64,000 nucleotides of DNA, taken from positions 1 to 64,000 of the forward strand of contig JBMNFA010000001.1 of assembly GCA_050949055.1 (NCBI GenBank), written 5' to 3'. The stretch's first letter is position 1. The number at the start of each line of letters is the position of its first letter. Shown one piece after another: positions 21,183 to 28,628 of the stretch. Origin of the DNA: JAEZJZ01 sp050949055. GTDB taxonomy: Bacteria > Bacillota > UBA994 > UBA5500. The position numbers and the translations under genes were made by a program. The notes under the pieces were generated by a model. It did not search any database, was not told the DNA's origin, and worked only from the letters and a program-made list of their open reading frames with translations.

Positions 21183-21854
21183 ATGCCAATACCAATTCTC
21201 CTGTTGCGTCTGGAGGGCCCTCTCCAAAGCTGGGGAGAACGGGCCCGCTGGGACTATCGCGATTCTTCACCGTTTCCCACCAAATCAGCTGTTATCGGAC
21301 TAATTGCCTGCGCTATGGGTATATCGCGAGCAAGCACAGAGATCGTTGAAATGCATGCCGCTCTGAAGATGGGCGTAAGGGCTGATAGACCTGGGACCAT
21401 GATGACTGATTATCAGACCGTCTCTGGAATAATCCGTACTGCAGGGGGCGGCCAGCGGGGTAACAAGGGAGAGGTAACGACCATAATTTCGCAGAGACAA
21501 TACATACAGGACGGTGCGTTTCTGGTCGCAGTGACTGGCGAGAAGGGGTTGTTGCAGCGTTGCGCAGCTGCACTACAGCATCCAGTCTGGCCGATCTTTC
21601 TCGGTAGAAAAAGCTGCCCCCCAACCCGTCCTGTCTTTGAGGGAATGACAGAGCAGTATGAATCGTTGTTAGAAGCGCTACGTATTGAGCCGGTGGTCAA
21701 ACGCAGCGAGGGATGTTCCCTATTGTGCGAAATCGAAGATGTACAAGGAAACATCATGCGCAGGGACATCGCAACAGCGAGCCCTGGCAGGCAGTATCTG
21801 CAGCGCAGGGTCCAATTGACGACGGTCGAACCGCAGGGGAAGGGGGTTTCCTGA
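21183..21854 (+). CDS. cas5: Cascade subunit Cas5e (CasD)
   Basis: The protein has 223 residues. The N-terminus ILLLRLEGPLQSWGERARWD, followed by PFPTKSAVIGLIACAMG, is the classic Cas5e opening; a RAMP-type fold binds the 5' handle of the crRNA. The start at ATG 21183 has GAGGTGAGGAG just upstream; an in-frame TTG at 21159 would overlap cas7. The stop TGA shares a base with the cas6e start, so the two are translationally coupled. Confidence 0.95.
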   Translation: MPIPILLLRLEGPLQSWGERARWDYRDSSPFPTKSAVIGLIACAMGISRASTEIVEMHAALKMGVRADRPGTMMTDYQTVSGIIRTAGGGQRGNKGEVTTIISQRQYIQDGAFLVAVTGEKGLLQRCAAALQHPVWPIFLGRKSCPPTRPVFEGMTEQYESLLEALRIEPVVKRSEGCSLLCEIEDVQGNIMRRDIATASPGRQYLQRRVQLTTVEPQGKGVS

Positions 21855-22495
21855 TGTACCTATCTTGCTTACACCTAGACATCGCCCATCCTGCTGCTCG
21901 TCAATGTCTAAAGGACTGTCAGGATATGCACCGTACACTCATGCGAGCCTTTCCAGATGAATATCAGGGATCATCCCGAGAAGCCTGTGGTATGTTATAC
22001 CGTGTTATGCGTGAACGCACCGGAGTGAGGCTATTCGTGTTATCAGAGCATTGCCCCGACTGGCGCGCTATCTCCGATCAGGGTTTTGTAATTAGAGGGG
22101 TAAAGGATGTCTCTAATCTTCCGGCGTCCTTTACGCGTGGAAGGCGCTTTGCTTTCGATGCTTTACTCTGCCCGACTAAGAAAGTCTCACGACAAGGACG
22201 TAATGGCCGGCGGGCATTTCTTTCATCTGCTGATGACCGTTTACAGTGGCTTGAACGAAAGGCTACGCAAGCTGGCTTTCTCATTGAGTGGGTGCGTGAG
22301 GAAGGGCAAAGCAAGGAGCGTGGTGTGCACCAACCGGACAGAGGTGGGACCATGTACCATGCCGGTGTACGTTACAGAGGAGTGCTTGTGGTTGAAGACA
22401 GTAAGGCTTTCTGCAAAGCATTCGCTAGAGGCATAGGGCCTGGGAAAGCCTACGGGTTTGGGATGCTGATGCTGTTTAAGGCAACTTCAGCATGA
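21854..22495 (+). CDS. cas6e: crRNA-processing endoribonuclease Cas6e (Cse3/CasE)
   Basis: The protein has 213 residues. MYLSCLHLDIAHPAARQCL followed by MHRTLMRAFPD is the Cas6e signature and includes the catalytic His of MHRT. The C-terminal GIGPGKAYGFGML is the glycine-rich loop of RAMP proteins. It cleaves the repeat hairpin formed by the CCCCACG/CGTGGGG palindrome and stays on the 3' handle. ATG 21854 overlaps the cas5 stop (TGATG). It is the last gene of the operon. Confidence 0.95.
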   Translation: MYLSCLHLDIAHPAARQCLKDCQDMHRTLMRAFPDEYQGSSREACGMLYRVMRERTGVRLFVLSEHCPDWRAISDQGFVIRGVKDVSNLPASFTRGRRFAFDALLCPTKKVSRQGRNGRRAFLSSADDRLQWLERKATQAGFLIEWVREEGQSKERGVHQPDRGGTMYHAGVRYRGVLVVEDSKAFCKAFARGIGPGKAYGFGMLMLFKATSA

Positions 22496-22590
22496 CACGA
22501 GTACAAGCTGCCACAACTACCTGTTGAGATCAGCCCGGATAACGCAAGCAAACTACCGCCCAATGCAGCTGTGCTTCTGGTATGCTAACT

Positions 22591-22649
22591 GATACTTACG
22601 GGGCCTTTTCCGCAAACGGCCCCGTGTTTATTGGGTTTTTTCAAGTATC
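22591..22649 (+). promoter_or_regulatory. Leader-repeat junction hairpin of array 2 (also terminator-like)
   Basis: GATACTT at 22591-22597 pairs with AAGTATC at 22643-22649 across the leader-repeat junction. The inner stem is ACGGGGCC at 22598-22605 with GGCCCCGT at 22618-22625. The stem is followed by GTTTATTGGGTTTTTT, so it could also end cas operon transcription. The arrangement and distances match the array 1 leader end (3305-3362), while stem bases differ in complementary pairs. Confidence 0.65.
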
Positions 22650-22855
22650 TGCCCCACGCACGTGGGAGTGAACGCAACAGAAGAATCTTCTGCTTACCGA
22701 CAGTATATCTGCCCCACGCACGTGGGAGTGAACGGTTGTGGCTGACTGTTAACATGGTTAACTACCATCTGCCCCACGCACGTGGGGGTGAACCGCTAGT
22801 CAGGCTGAATCGTGGATAAGTTGTGGAATCTACCCCACGCACGTGGGTGTGAGTG
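22647..22855 (+). CRISPR. Short type I-E CRISPR array 2, 4 repeats / 3 spacers
   Basis: Repeats start at 22647, 22707, 22767 and 22828. The first two share a variant (GTGGGAGTGAACG) that is one base shorter than the array 1 repeat, the third is the array 1 type, and the fourth is degenerate (ATCTACCCC, GGGTGTGAGTG) and marks the trailer. The first spacer holds a near-perfect palindrome (CAGAAGAATCTTCTG). Because the two leader-proximal repeats share the same variant, at least one spacer was probably added after the variant arose. Confidence 0.93.
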
Positions 22856-23065
22856 TTAATCGGAAAGTTGACCACCGCGCTAATCCAAAAGTTGGCCACC
22901 CGGCCCGGCGATGGGACCCGTCAGGGTCCCGCAAGCAGGGGCAATCGAATCCATCTGGTTGATGGGAGGGGCACGGGATTAGGCTATCCTGGCCAGCAGG
23001 CTCCCCTGACCCACAAAATGCGCTTCCTCGGCGAGGGGGACCTGCTGGCCAGAGCCTGAACTGAC
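22852..23065 (+). mobile_element. Remnant of an IS21-like element end
   Basis: Directly at the array 2 trailer, TGTTAATCGGAAAGTTGACC and, 24 bases on, CTAATCCAAAAGTTGGCCAC form two tandem copies of a motif that resembles the multiple terminal repeats of IS21-family ends. No istA or istB reading frame follows. An inverted pair CTGGCCAGCAGG / CCTGCTGGCCAG occupies about 22990-23052. This looks like leftover end material after loss of the transposase genes. Identification rests on memory of the terminal-repeat style, not on a database match. Confidence 0.45.
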
Positions 23066-23088
23066 ATCTACCTGCGTAGGGTGAACCG
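23066..23088 (+). repeat. Degenerate CRISPR repeat half beyond the IS-like remnant
   Basis: ATCTACC then TGCGTAGGGTGAACCG follows the start and end of the array repeat with a gap in the palindrome. Its place right after the IS21-like remnant suggests that array 2 once continued and was interrupted. Confidence 0.4.
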
Positions 23089-23149
23089 CAAACATCCCTT
23101 GCGCGCCCTACAAACAGTGTACCTTCAACGCCGAGATGTGAAACGAGCC

Positions 23150-23890
23150 ATGGCTGTGCGAACTATAGCCACCTTAGGAGGTGATGATCCTACGAGTTGC
23201 TTAAGCAGTCTGCTTTGTAGGCATGGACAGATATTGATTGTAGACATAGAGACCACTGGCTTGAATCCGGCCAAGGATGAAGTTGTTGAAGTTGCGGCCA
23301 TCTTGGTGCGAGAAGGAGCGCAGGATGAGTTGCGCGCTACAGTAGTCCTGGATAATCTGGTTACGTTGCCTTCTGGATACCGCATCCCGAGTGCCGTCAG
23401 CGCACTGACGGGAATCACAGACTCCATGCTAGCTGCTTATGGAGTGCCCCGTCGACAAATTGCTGCTCAACTCACTCCGTTGCTCTTGGGCAATGTTCTT
23501 GTCGTTGCCCACAATGTCCAGTTTGATATGTCATTCGTTCATGCTCTCTTGGCAAAGGAAAGTTTCGCAGTGCCAGAACGTTCATTGATCTTGGACACCT
23601 TGACAGTGTTCAGAGATAGGCGAAGCTATCCCCATACGCTTGCGGATGCCATAAGTGCATATCGGTTGTCTGTGCCAGTAGGAACACCACACAGGGCGTT
23701 GGCAGACGCAAGAGTTGTGTTACGCTTGCTGCAAGCGATGGCCGTGGAAAATGACGACCTATTGTCCTACGTCAATGTCATCGGATACAACCCCCGCTAT
23801 GGGGTCAGTGGCCCTCGGCTGGCTGGCGTCAGGTATGTGCCGCAGCCCCTTGTCAACCACAGAAGGTCCAAGCTGCCCAAATTCAAGTAA
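23150..23890 (+). CDS. DEDDh 3'-5' exonuclease, DnaQ-like, stand-alone
   Basis: From ATG 23150 the protein has 246 residues; the frame is open from GTG 23081, and neither start has a convincing ribosome binding site. The exonuclease motifs are complete: ExoI IVDIETTG, ExoII VVAHNVQFDMSFVHALL and ExoIII HRALADARVVLRLL. A basic C-terminal tail follows (RRSKLPKFK). The family covers the proofreading subunit of DNA polymerase III and PolC-type exonucleases. DnaQ-like nucleases trim prespacers in type I-E adaptation, and some I-E systems fuse DnaQ to Cas2. Its place beside array 2 makes an adaptation role plausible, but it is separated from the operon by the array and an IS remnant, so it could be a housekeeping or transferred gene. 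Confidence 0.88.
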   Translation: MAVRTIATLGGDDPTSCLSSLLCRHGQILIVDIETTGLNPAKDEVVEVAAILVREGAQDELRATVVLDNLVTLPSGYRIPSAVSALTGITDSMLAAYGVPRRQIAAQLTPLLLGNVLVVAHNVQFDMSFVHALLAKESFAVPERSLILDTLTVFRDRRSYPHTLADAISAYRLSVPVGTPHRALADARVVLRLLQAMAVENDDLLSYVNVIGYNPRYGVSGPRLAGVRYVPQPLVNHRRSKLPKFK

Positions 23891-24030
23891 TTCCGCATTG
23901 ATGCAAACTCATTTCTGTACCAGTACTTCTCCAGCATACAGACCATCTGTAACCTATTTCCTCCTACCCAATGGAACAATTGCCCCGGCCATGCGTCAAT
24001 AGGGCAAAGACCATTGTGGAGGTTATCAAC

Positions 24031-25290
24031 ATGAGAAGGTTTTTCTCCCTGTTGCTGGTGCCTTTGTTGCTGCTCGGCATGGTTAGCCCCGCGCTCGCTG
24101 CGAATTACCGCGATATGGCCGAGGCTTACCTTAACCAGAAATATGGTGGCAACGACGCCACCATCGAGATGCATCAGGACGGAATAATGGAGCTGGAGTT
24201 CACGGGCCAATCCTTCTGGTACGTGGAATACACTGTTGTGCCGGCGGGGGCACCTGCCACGGGCGCGACGGGCGAGAAGCCTGTGCCGGATATCGGCCGG
24301 ACGGAGCCGCCGCTGGCACTGCCAGAAGCCAGGGACCTGCCCCTGGCCACAATAGAGCCAGCGGTTATGCCGAGACTGGACAGTTATCATCACAATTACG
24401 TCTACGGCGTGCTGTATATCCACGTGGAGTCCGGCAAAATCCTGGAGATGGACGAGATGGAGCCCTATTTCACGGAGGAAGCTGCTTTGGCTGAGCAAGA
24501 GTGGGCCAGGCTGCGGCAGGAGGCAGGCAAGCTGGAAGTCTCGCTCTACCGCAAACTTATGACCTTGGCCGCTACTGAAAGCGTCAAGGTTACCATACAC
24601 CCAGCTCTAACCATCACCGCCGAGGTCGAGGCGCAGTTTGCTATACTGCAAGACCAGTACCCGCGCGTATTCGCAGAGATGAACATTGAATTGGGTCAGT
24701 TTCTGGATGGCACCTGGGGAGCGGCTGGCGAGGGCAAGGTGATGCCGGCTATGGACTGTGTCGTAGGATACGCCACTACTGTTACCCCAGCCGTGAGCGT
24801 GGATCCGCCTGTGCGAACTCCCCTGGGCGACGATCCGGTGCCTCCTGTGCCACCCGGGAAAAACGACAGCCAGTACAACGAGCAATACTGGCAGGAGCAC
24901 AACGCTTTCTGGGCAGGGATGGAGCAATTGCGCCTGATGACCATGGCCGATTCATTGCGGGAGATCTCTGCCGCGCTGGAAGATATGGGGGTTGCCTATA
25001 CGGGCACCGATTACTACATCTCGGCGGAACTGACAGCGACGCAAGTCCGGGCCATCGCCGAGCATCAGGCTGTGGGAGTGGTCTACGAGGAACTCGGCTA
25101 TGCGCATGCGATGGACGCCAATATGGCCTTGCGCGGCAGGGTGGAGACGGACCAGCTGGCCGTAGCTCCGGCCATGAATGCGGAAGCCGCCCCGGAGCCT
25201 GCCGCGGTGAACAGCCGTGTGCCTTTGATCGTAGGCGGATTGGCAGTCGGCTTGGCGGCAGTGGTGGTCAGCAAACGCAGGCAGGCATAG
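24031..25290 (+). CDS. Secreted/cell-surface protein of unknown function
   Basis: The protein has 419 residues. A signal peptide (MRRFFSLLLVPLLLLGMVSP, cleavage likely after ALA-A) opens it. The C-terminus has a membrane helix (VPLIVGGLAVGLAAVVV) and a positive tail SKRRQA, so it is probably anchored to the outer face of the membrane. Between lie a PepSY-like opening (AEAYLNQKYGGNDATIEM), a long acidic region and a proline-rich linker. ATG 24031 was chosen because GGAGG lies 10 bases upstream and it gives a proper signal peptide. I do not recognise a family. It stands alone between the exonuclease and a convergent membrane gene pair. Confidence 0.75.
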   Translation: MRRFFSLLLVPLLLLGMVSPALAANYRDMAEAYLNQKYGGNDATIEMHQDGIMELEFTGQSFWYVEYTVVPAGAPATGATGEKPVPDIGRTEPPLALPEARDLPLATIEPAVMPRLDSYHHNYVYGVLYIHVESGKILEMDEMEPYFTEEAALAEQEWARLRQEAGKLEVSLYRKLMTLAATESVKVTIHPALTITAEVEAQFAILQDQYPRVFAEMNIELGQFLDGTWGAAGEGKVMPAMDCVVGYATTVTPAVSVDPPVRTPLGDDPVPPVPPGKNDSQYNEQYWQEHNAFWAGMEQLRLMTMADSLREISAALEDMGVAYTGTDYYISAELTATQVRAIAEHQAVGVVYEELGYAHAMDANMALRGRVETDQLAVAPAMNAEAAPEPAAVNSRVPLIVGGLAVGLAAVVVSKRRQA

Positions 25291-25304
25291 TTGATGGTAG
25301 GCAC

Positions 25305-25362
25305 AGCAAGGGCGTGCCGCCCAGGTTCTAGGAGGAACGTGGGGGGACACGCCCGTTTTGCT
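25305..25362 (+). terminator. Intrinsic terminator after the secreted protein gene
   Basis: AGCAAGGGCGTG at 25305-25316 pairs with CACGCCC and TTTTGCT at 25348-25362 across a long loop, with a T-rich 3' arm. It follows the stop codon by 15 bases. Confidence 0.55.
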
Positions 25363-25463
25363 GCCGCGTCTACTCTGGGAGAGTGGGAGGTGAGCCGAGG
25401 GAGCATCTGTTAGCAGCAGATGCACGAGTTCCCGCTTGCAGACGGAAATTTCAGATAGCATTT

Positions 25464-25494
25464 GACCGCCGCAGCCACTCTCCCTGCGGCGGTC
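25464..25494 (-). terminator. Candidate terminator hairpin of the DUF3100/DUF340-like pair
   Basis: GACCGCCGCAG at 25464-25474 pairs perfectly with CTGCGGCGGTC at 25484-25494 (11 bp, 9-base loop). It lies just beyond the 3' end of the minus-strand gene at 25515. No T-run follows on the minus strand, so termination is not certain. Confidence 0.5.
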
Positions 25495-25514
25495 AGGCTC
25501 TTAGTTGGTGCTGC

Positions 25515-25994
25515 TCAGTTACCGGTCAGCGACAGGATGATCTGGGCAACGATGGTGCCGCCCAGATAAGTGCCGGCAAAAGTGATCAGGGCGATGACCA
25601 CAATGCTTATGCCCTGTTTCCGGAAAGCATCCATGTCTTTGCCCAATGAGATGCCGGCAAAAGCCAGGATGGGGGTACAGAGGGCAAGCAGATTGACCTT
25701 GTTTACCTGCGTCACAAAGTAATCCGCGATTGGCGAAATGCTGGGGACGCCAACCAGAATCGAAAGCAATGAGATATAGATGATGGTCGGTATCTTCAGC
25801 GAGGAATGTCTCTTGACGAAATCGTCGACCATGCAGCCGATGACGATGATCACAAACAGCATGCCCAGTGCCGGGAAGATCTCCCACGGCATGATCGGCG
25901 CGCCCTTCTTCACGGAGACAATGTAGTTGCCGACGGAGGCAAAGAGACCGCTCAGGACCAATACCTTTATCCTGGTAATCCACAGATCCTTCAT
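25515..25994 (-). CDS. Small multi-pass membrane protein (DUF340-like), partner of DUF3100 protein
   Basis: The protein has 159 residues with four predicted membrane helices (about residues 8-25, 37-55, 68-88 and 128-155), including FAGISLGKDMDAF, which resembles the conserved region of DUF340/LysO-type exporters. ATG 25994 shares its first base with the stop codon of the upstream gene, and an AAGGAGGTGG lies inside that gene's end. The coupling says the two proteins form one transporter. Substrate unknown. Confidence 0.6.
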   Translation of the reverse strand: MKDLWITRIKVLVLSGLFASVGNYIVSVKKGAPIMPWEIFPALGMLFVIIVIGCMVDDFVKRHSSLKIPTIIYISLLSILVGVPSISPIADYFVTQVNKVNLLALCTPILAFAGISLGKDMDAFRKQGISIVVIALITFAGTYLGGTIVAQIILSLTGN

Positions 25995-26803
25995 TAGCGT
26001 GCCACCTCCTTACCGGCGGGCTTGGTAATTGCCGGTTCCTTTTTCAGTACCTTATACAGGAGATTGGCCAGGGGCAGGGACACAAACAGGGTAATGTACA
26101 TCCCAGTCACGCCGCCCACTATTTGTGCGCCCGCAGTCAACGTCTGCAGCTCGTTGGCGAGCTCGGGGAAAGCCTGAACAGTAGCTCCCAGGATGGCGCT
26201 CATCATCGAGGCGGAGCCAACGCCAGCACCGATGGCCAGCGCCTGAGGAGTGAAGATGCCCAGGCCGCAGACAATCGATGCCAACAACCCACAGAAAATG
26301 GTGCCGAGCAGAGTGCCAGTGATATAGCCTCCCATTATGCCCTGGCCCTCGGGCGAGTCCAGCCCATAGATACTGCCGATAATAGCGATCGCGTTTTCTC
26401 TGCTCATGGAGAAACCGCATCCAACCAGCGCGCGACCCATTTTGAACACCCAAACCCCCACGGGGATGGAGACAAAGATGAACAAGATCAGCTTGCCAAT
26501 GGCCTGGCCGATCAAGGCAGGGCCTGCGTTAAACAGTTGGTTCAGATTGGGTCCGATGGTGGAACCCATCTTGGCGGTGAGATACATGACCGAGATTGTA
26601 ATGTACGGAGAAGCGGTAACCATCATCTGGCGATCGATCACTCTTACTTTAGCGAGCACAAGACCTATCACCAGGGCATACAGCATGGGCAGGAGGGTAA
26701 AACTCAGTTTACCCATCTTTACCGGCTGCGATCCGATCAGCTCACTGACAACAACCATGGCGAAGCAGAGTGCAAACACTTTCCAGTCCTTAAAAAGCTT
26801 CAC
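25994..26803 (-). CDS. DUF3100-type integral membrane protein
   Basis: The protein has 269 residues and about eight hydrophobic helices. Conserved-looking segments include SELIGSQPVKMGK near the start, GSTIGPNLNQLF and IGAGVGSASMMSAILGAT, which fit a sodium/anion-exchanger-like fold. The start is GTG 26803 with GAGGAGGAGAA upstream. It is translationally coupled to the smaller membrane protein downstream. DUF3100 proteins often occur near M20-type amidohydrolases; here none is adjacent. Transport of an amino acid or peptide derivative would be a guess. Confidence 0.6.
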   Translation of the reverse strand: MKLFKDWKVFALCFAMVVVSELIGSQPVKMGKLSFTLLPMLYALVIGLVLAKVRVIDRQMMVTASPYITISVMYLTAKMGSTIGPNLNQLFNAGPALIGQAIGKLILFIFVSIPVGVWVFKMGRALVGCGFSMSRENAIAIIGSIYGLDSPEGQGIMGGYITGTLLGTIFCGLLASIVCGLGIFTPQALAIGAGVGSASMMSAILGATVQAFPELANELQTLTAGAQIVGGVTGMYITLFVSLPLANLLYKVLKKEPAITKPAGKEVAR

Positions 26804-27041
26804 AGATTCTCCTCCTCATTGAATTTGGTTGGTGCCAACCGCTCAGTGATTCCGTTCTATCAATATGCCTTGCTGCCTGCCTCCTTTCCCTTTGTTTTTT
26901 CCGTTCCCAACTTTCCGATATTTCGCTGCTGCAGATGTTCCGCGCGCGCCAATAGAATCCCTTTGGCGATGGTCAGAAAAATTGCTATATTCATAACAGT
27001 GCATCAGTGGTAGTACGCAAACGCAGGTAGGTGTGATAGCG

Positions 27042-27085
27042 GACAGCAAGAGAGCCTTCAGAAACCTGAAGGCTCTCTTGCTGTC
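27042..27085 (-). terminator. Perfect 20-bp hairpin at the end of the thiamine-precursor operon
   Basis: GACAGCAAGAGAGCCTTCAG at 27042-27061 is the exact inverted repeat of 27066-27085 with an AAAC loop. It lies just beyond the 3' end of the TatD-like gene on the minus strand. There is no T-tract on either side, so it may stabilise RNA ends or mark an element instead of acting as a classic terminator. Confidence 0.6.
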
Positions 27086-27109
27086 TAGGAGGGTGGGGGT
27101 ATGGGCAGA

Positions 27110-27859
27110 TTACGGGATTGGCCAAGCGATATGGTCCAATACCCGCATGAGGTTGTCGTAGACCGTTGCATGCATTTCTTCCTCAGCAACACCCTTGATC
27201 ATTGCCGCTTCCCCCAGTATGCCCCGCAGCACTTGGGGAACATCAGCCATGCTGCAGGCTTCTCCGGTGCCCCAGGCGACCGATTCCGTACCATCGGTCT
27301 CGGTGAGCAGGCGGGGGAGGGGTACCTGGCGGCAAACCTCGCGCACTGCCGGGTTCAGCCTGATATCCGGCCCCAGGGTAAAGTAGCAGTCCAGGTCGAC
27401 GTAGTCGGCCAGCTGCTCCGCCGGTCCAGAATACCAGTGTACGATGATCAGTGGGGGAGTGTATTTCCGCAGCCACTGGGCAATCTCGGCCTCTGCGCCC
27501 TTGGTGTGCAGCATCACCGGCTTGTTCAGTTTTACCGCCGTCTGCAACTGATGCAGGAACGACTGGCGCTGTATGTCCATGGGGGCGCTGCTCCAAACCG
27601 TGTCCAGCCCAATCTCACCGATAATCGGTGCCTGTGCCAGCCACTGGTCCATGCAGTCTAGGGGATATTGGTGGGGCTGCCAGGGGCTCATCCCAAAGGT
27701 GGGGATGATGCGCGGGTGAGCTTTGGCCAGCTCGGACACCGGCTGACACTGGTCCGGATTGGTGGCTGCCACCAGTTGCCATAGGCCTTGCTGGGCCAGC
27801 TGGATAGCTGCTTCCTCCTGTCCGGGGCGAATATGGGTATGGGCATCAACTAGGTTCAA
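27110..27859 (-). CDS. TatD-family metal-dependent hydrolase
   Basis: The protein has 249 residues with the TatD metal-binding pattern: VDAHTH at the start, GEIGLD near residue 82, MLHTKG near 120, VHWYSG near 144 and LTETDG near 190. The fold is a TIM-barrel amidohydrolase. It is the last gene of the TPP-controlled operon, 6 bases after the ATPase gene, so it may act on a thiamine-derived compound, although TatD members also act as nucleases. The role in thiamine salvage is inferred from the operon. Confidence 0.8.
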   Translation of the reverse strand: MNLVDAHTHIRPGQEEAAIQLAQQGLWQLVAATNPDQCQPVSELAKAHPRIIPTFGMSPWQPHQYPLDCMDQWLAQAPIIGEIGLDTVWSSAPMDIQRQSFLHQLQTAVKLNKPVMLHTKGAEAEIAQWLRKYTPPLIIVHWYSGPAEQLADYVDLDCYFTLGPDIRLNPAVREVCRQVPLPRLLTETDGTESVAWGTGEACSMADVPQVLRGILGEAAMIKGVAEEEMHATVYDNLMRVLDHIAWPIP

Positions 27860-27865
27860 CCAAGA

Positions 27866-28615
27866 TCACTCCTCCAGTGCCTGGTGCACCTGCTGCTTGA
27901 TCTCGCCGGTACCCAGCAACCACTGCCAGTCGCGTTCCGCGGCCGGCGTGGGCACATCCACCTGCAGCACGATGCGGGCAGGTCGCTGAGAAAACACGTA
28001 GATGCGGTCAGACAGAAAAACCGCTTCGTCAATGTCGTGGGTGACCAGCACGATGGTGCGGCCCAGACGTCTTCTCAGCTCGGCCAACCAGCGCTGCAAC
28101 CGCTGGCGAGTGATGGCATCCAAGGCACCAAAGGGTTCGTCCAGCAGCAGCACATCTGCGTCCGACAATACGGTGCGCAGGAAGGCCGCCCGTTGGCGCA
28201 TTCCCCCAGAGAGCTGGTCCGGATATTTGTTTTCGTAACCCTGCAAGCCAAACTGCTTAAAATAGCCGGCTGCATACTCCCGGGCGCTAGCCTTGTCCAT
28301 TCTCTGCTCGCCCCTGCGCAGCAGCAGGGGCAGGCAGACGTTATCCAGCACGGTGCGCCAGGGCATCAGCAGGTCTTCCTGCGGCATGTAGGCGAAGTGC
28401 CCCGAGACGCCCGCCAGCAGCTGACCATCCAATAGTATCTGTCCCGATGCGCCGGGCAACAGGCCGGCCAGGATGTTCAGCAGGGTGCTCTTGCCGCAGC
28501 CGGAGGGACCCAAGATGCTGACGAGGGTGCCGGATTCGGCGGTGAAGTTGATTCCGGACAGCACCGGTCCATTGTCGAAGCTGAAGCAGAGGTCCCTCAC
28601 TTGCAGCTTGCTCAC
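27866..28615 (-). CDS. thiZ: ABC transporter ATPase for thiamine precursor (ThiZ-like)
   Basis: The protein has 249 residues from GTG 28615, which has AAGGGGG upstream. Walker A is GPSGCGKST, the signature is LSGGMRQRAAFLRT, Walker B is VLLLDEPFGALD and the switch His lies in VLVTHDIDEA. It belongs to the nitrate/taurine/thiamine-pyrimidine group. It follows the substrate-binding protein by 13 bases in an operon headed by a TPP riboswitch, which supports uptake of a thiamine pyrimidine precursor (HMP-type). Confidence 0.85.
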   Translation of the reverse strand: MSKLQVRDLCFSFDNGPVLSGINFTAESGTLVSILGPSGCGKSTLLNILAGLLPGASGQILLDGQLLAGVSGHFAYMPQEDLLMPWRTVLDNVCLPLLLRRGEQRMDKASAREYAAGYFKQFGLQGYENKYPDQLSGGMRQRAAFLRTVLSDADVLLLDEPFGALDAITRQRLQRWLAELRRRLGRTIVLVTHDIDEAVFLSDRIYVFSQRPARIVLQVDVPTPAAERDWQWLLGTGEIKQQVHQALEE

Positions 28616-28628
28616 GCGATTAGCCCCC

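Noticed and set aside
23174..23190. AGGAGGTGATGATCC as the ribosome binding site that sets the exonuclease start.
   Set aside because: No in-frame start codon follows at a usable distance, and the sequence lies in the open frame upstream of the ExoI motif; the start stays undecided.
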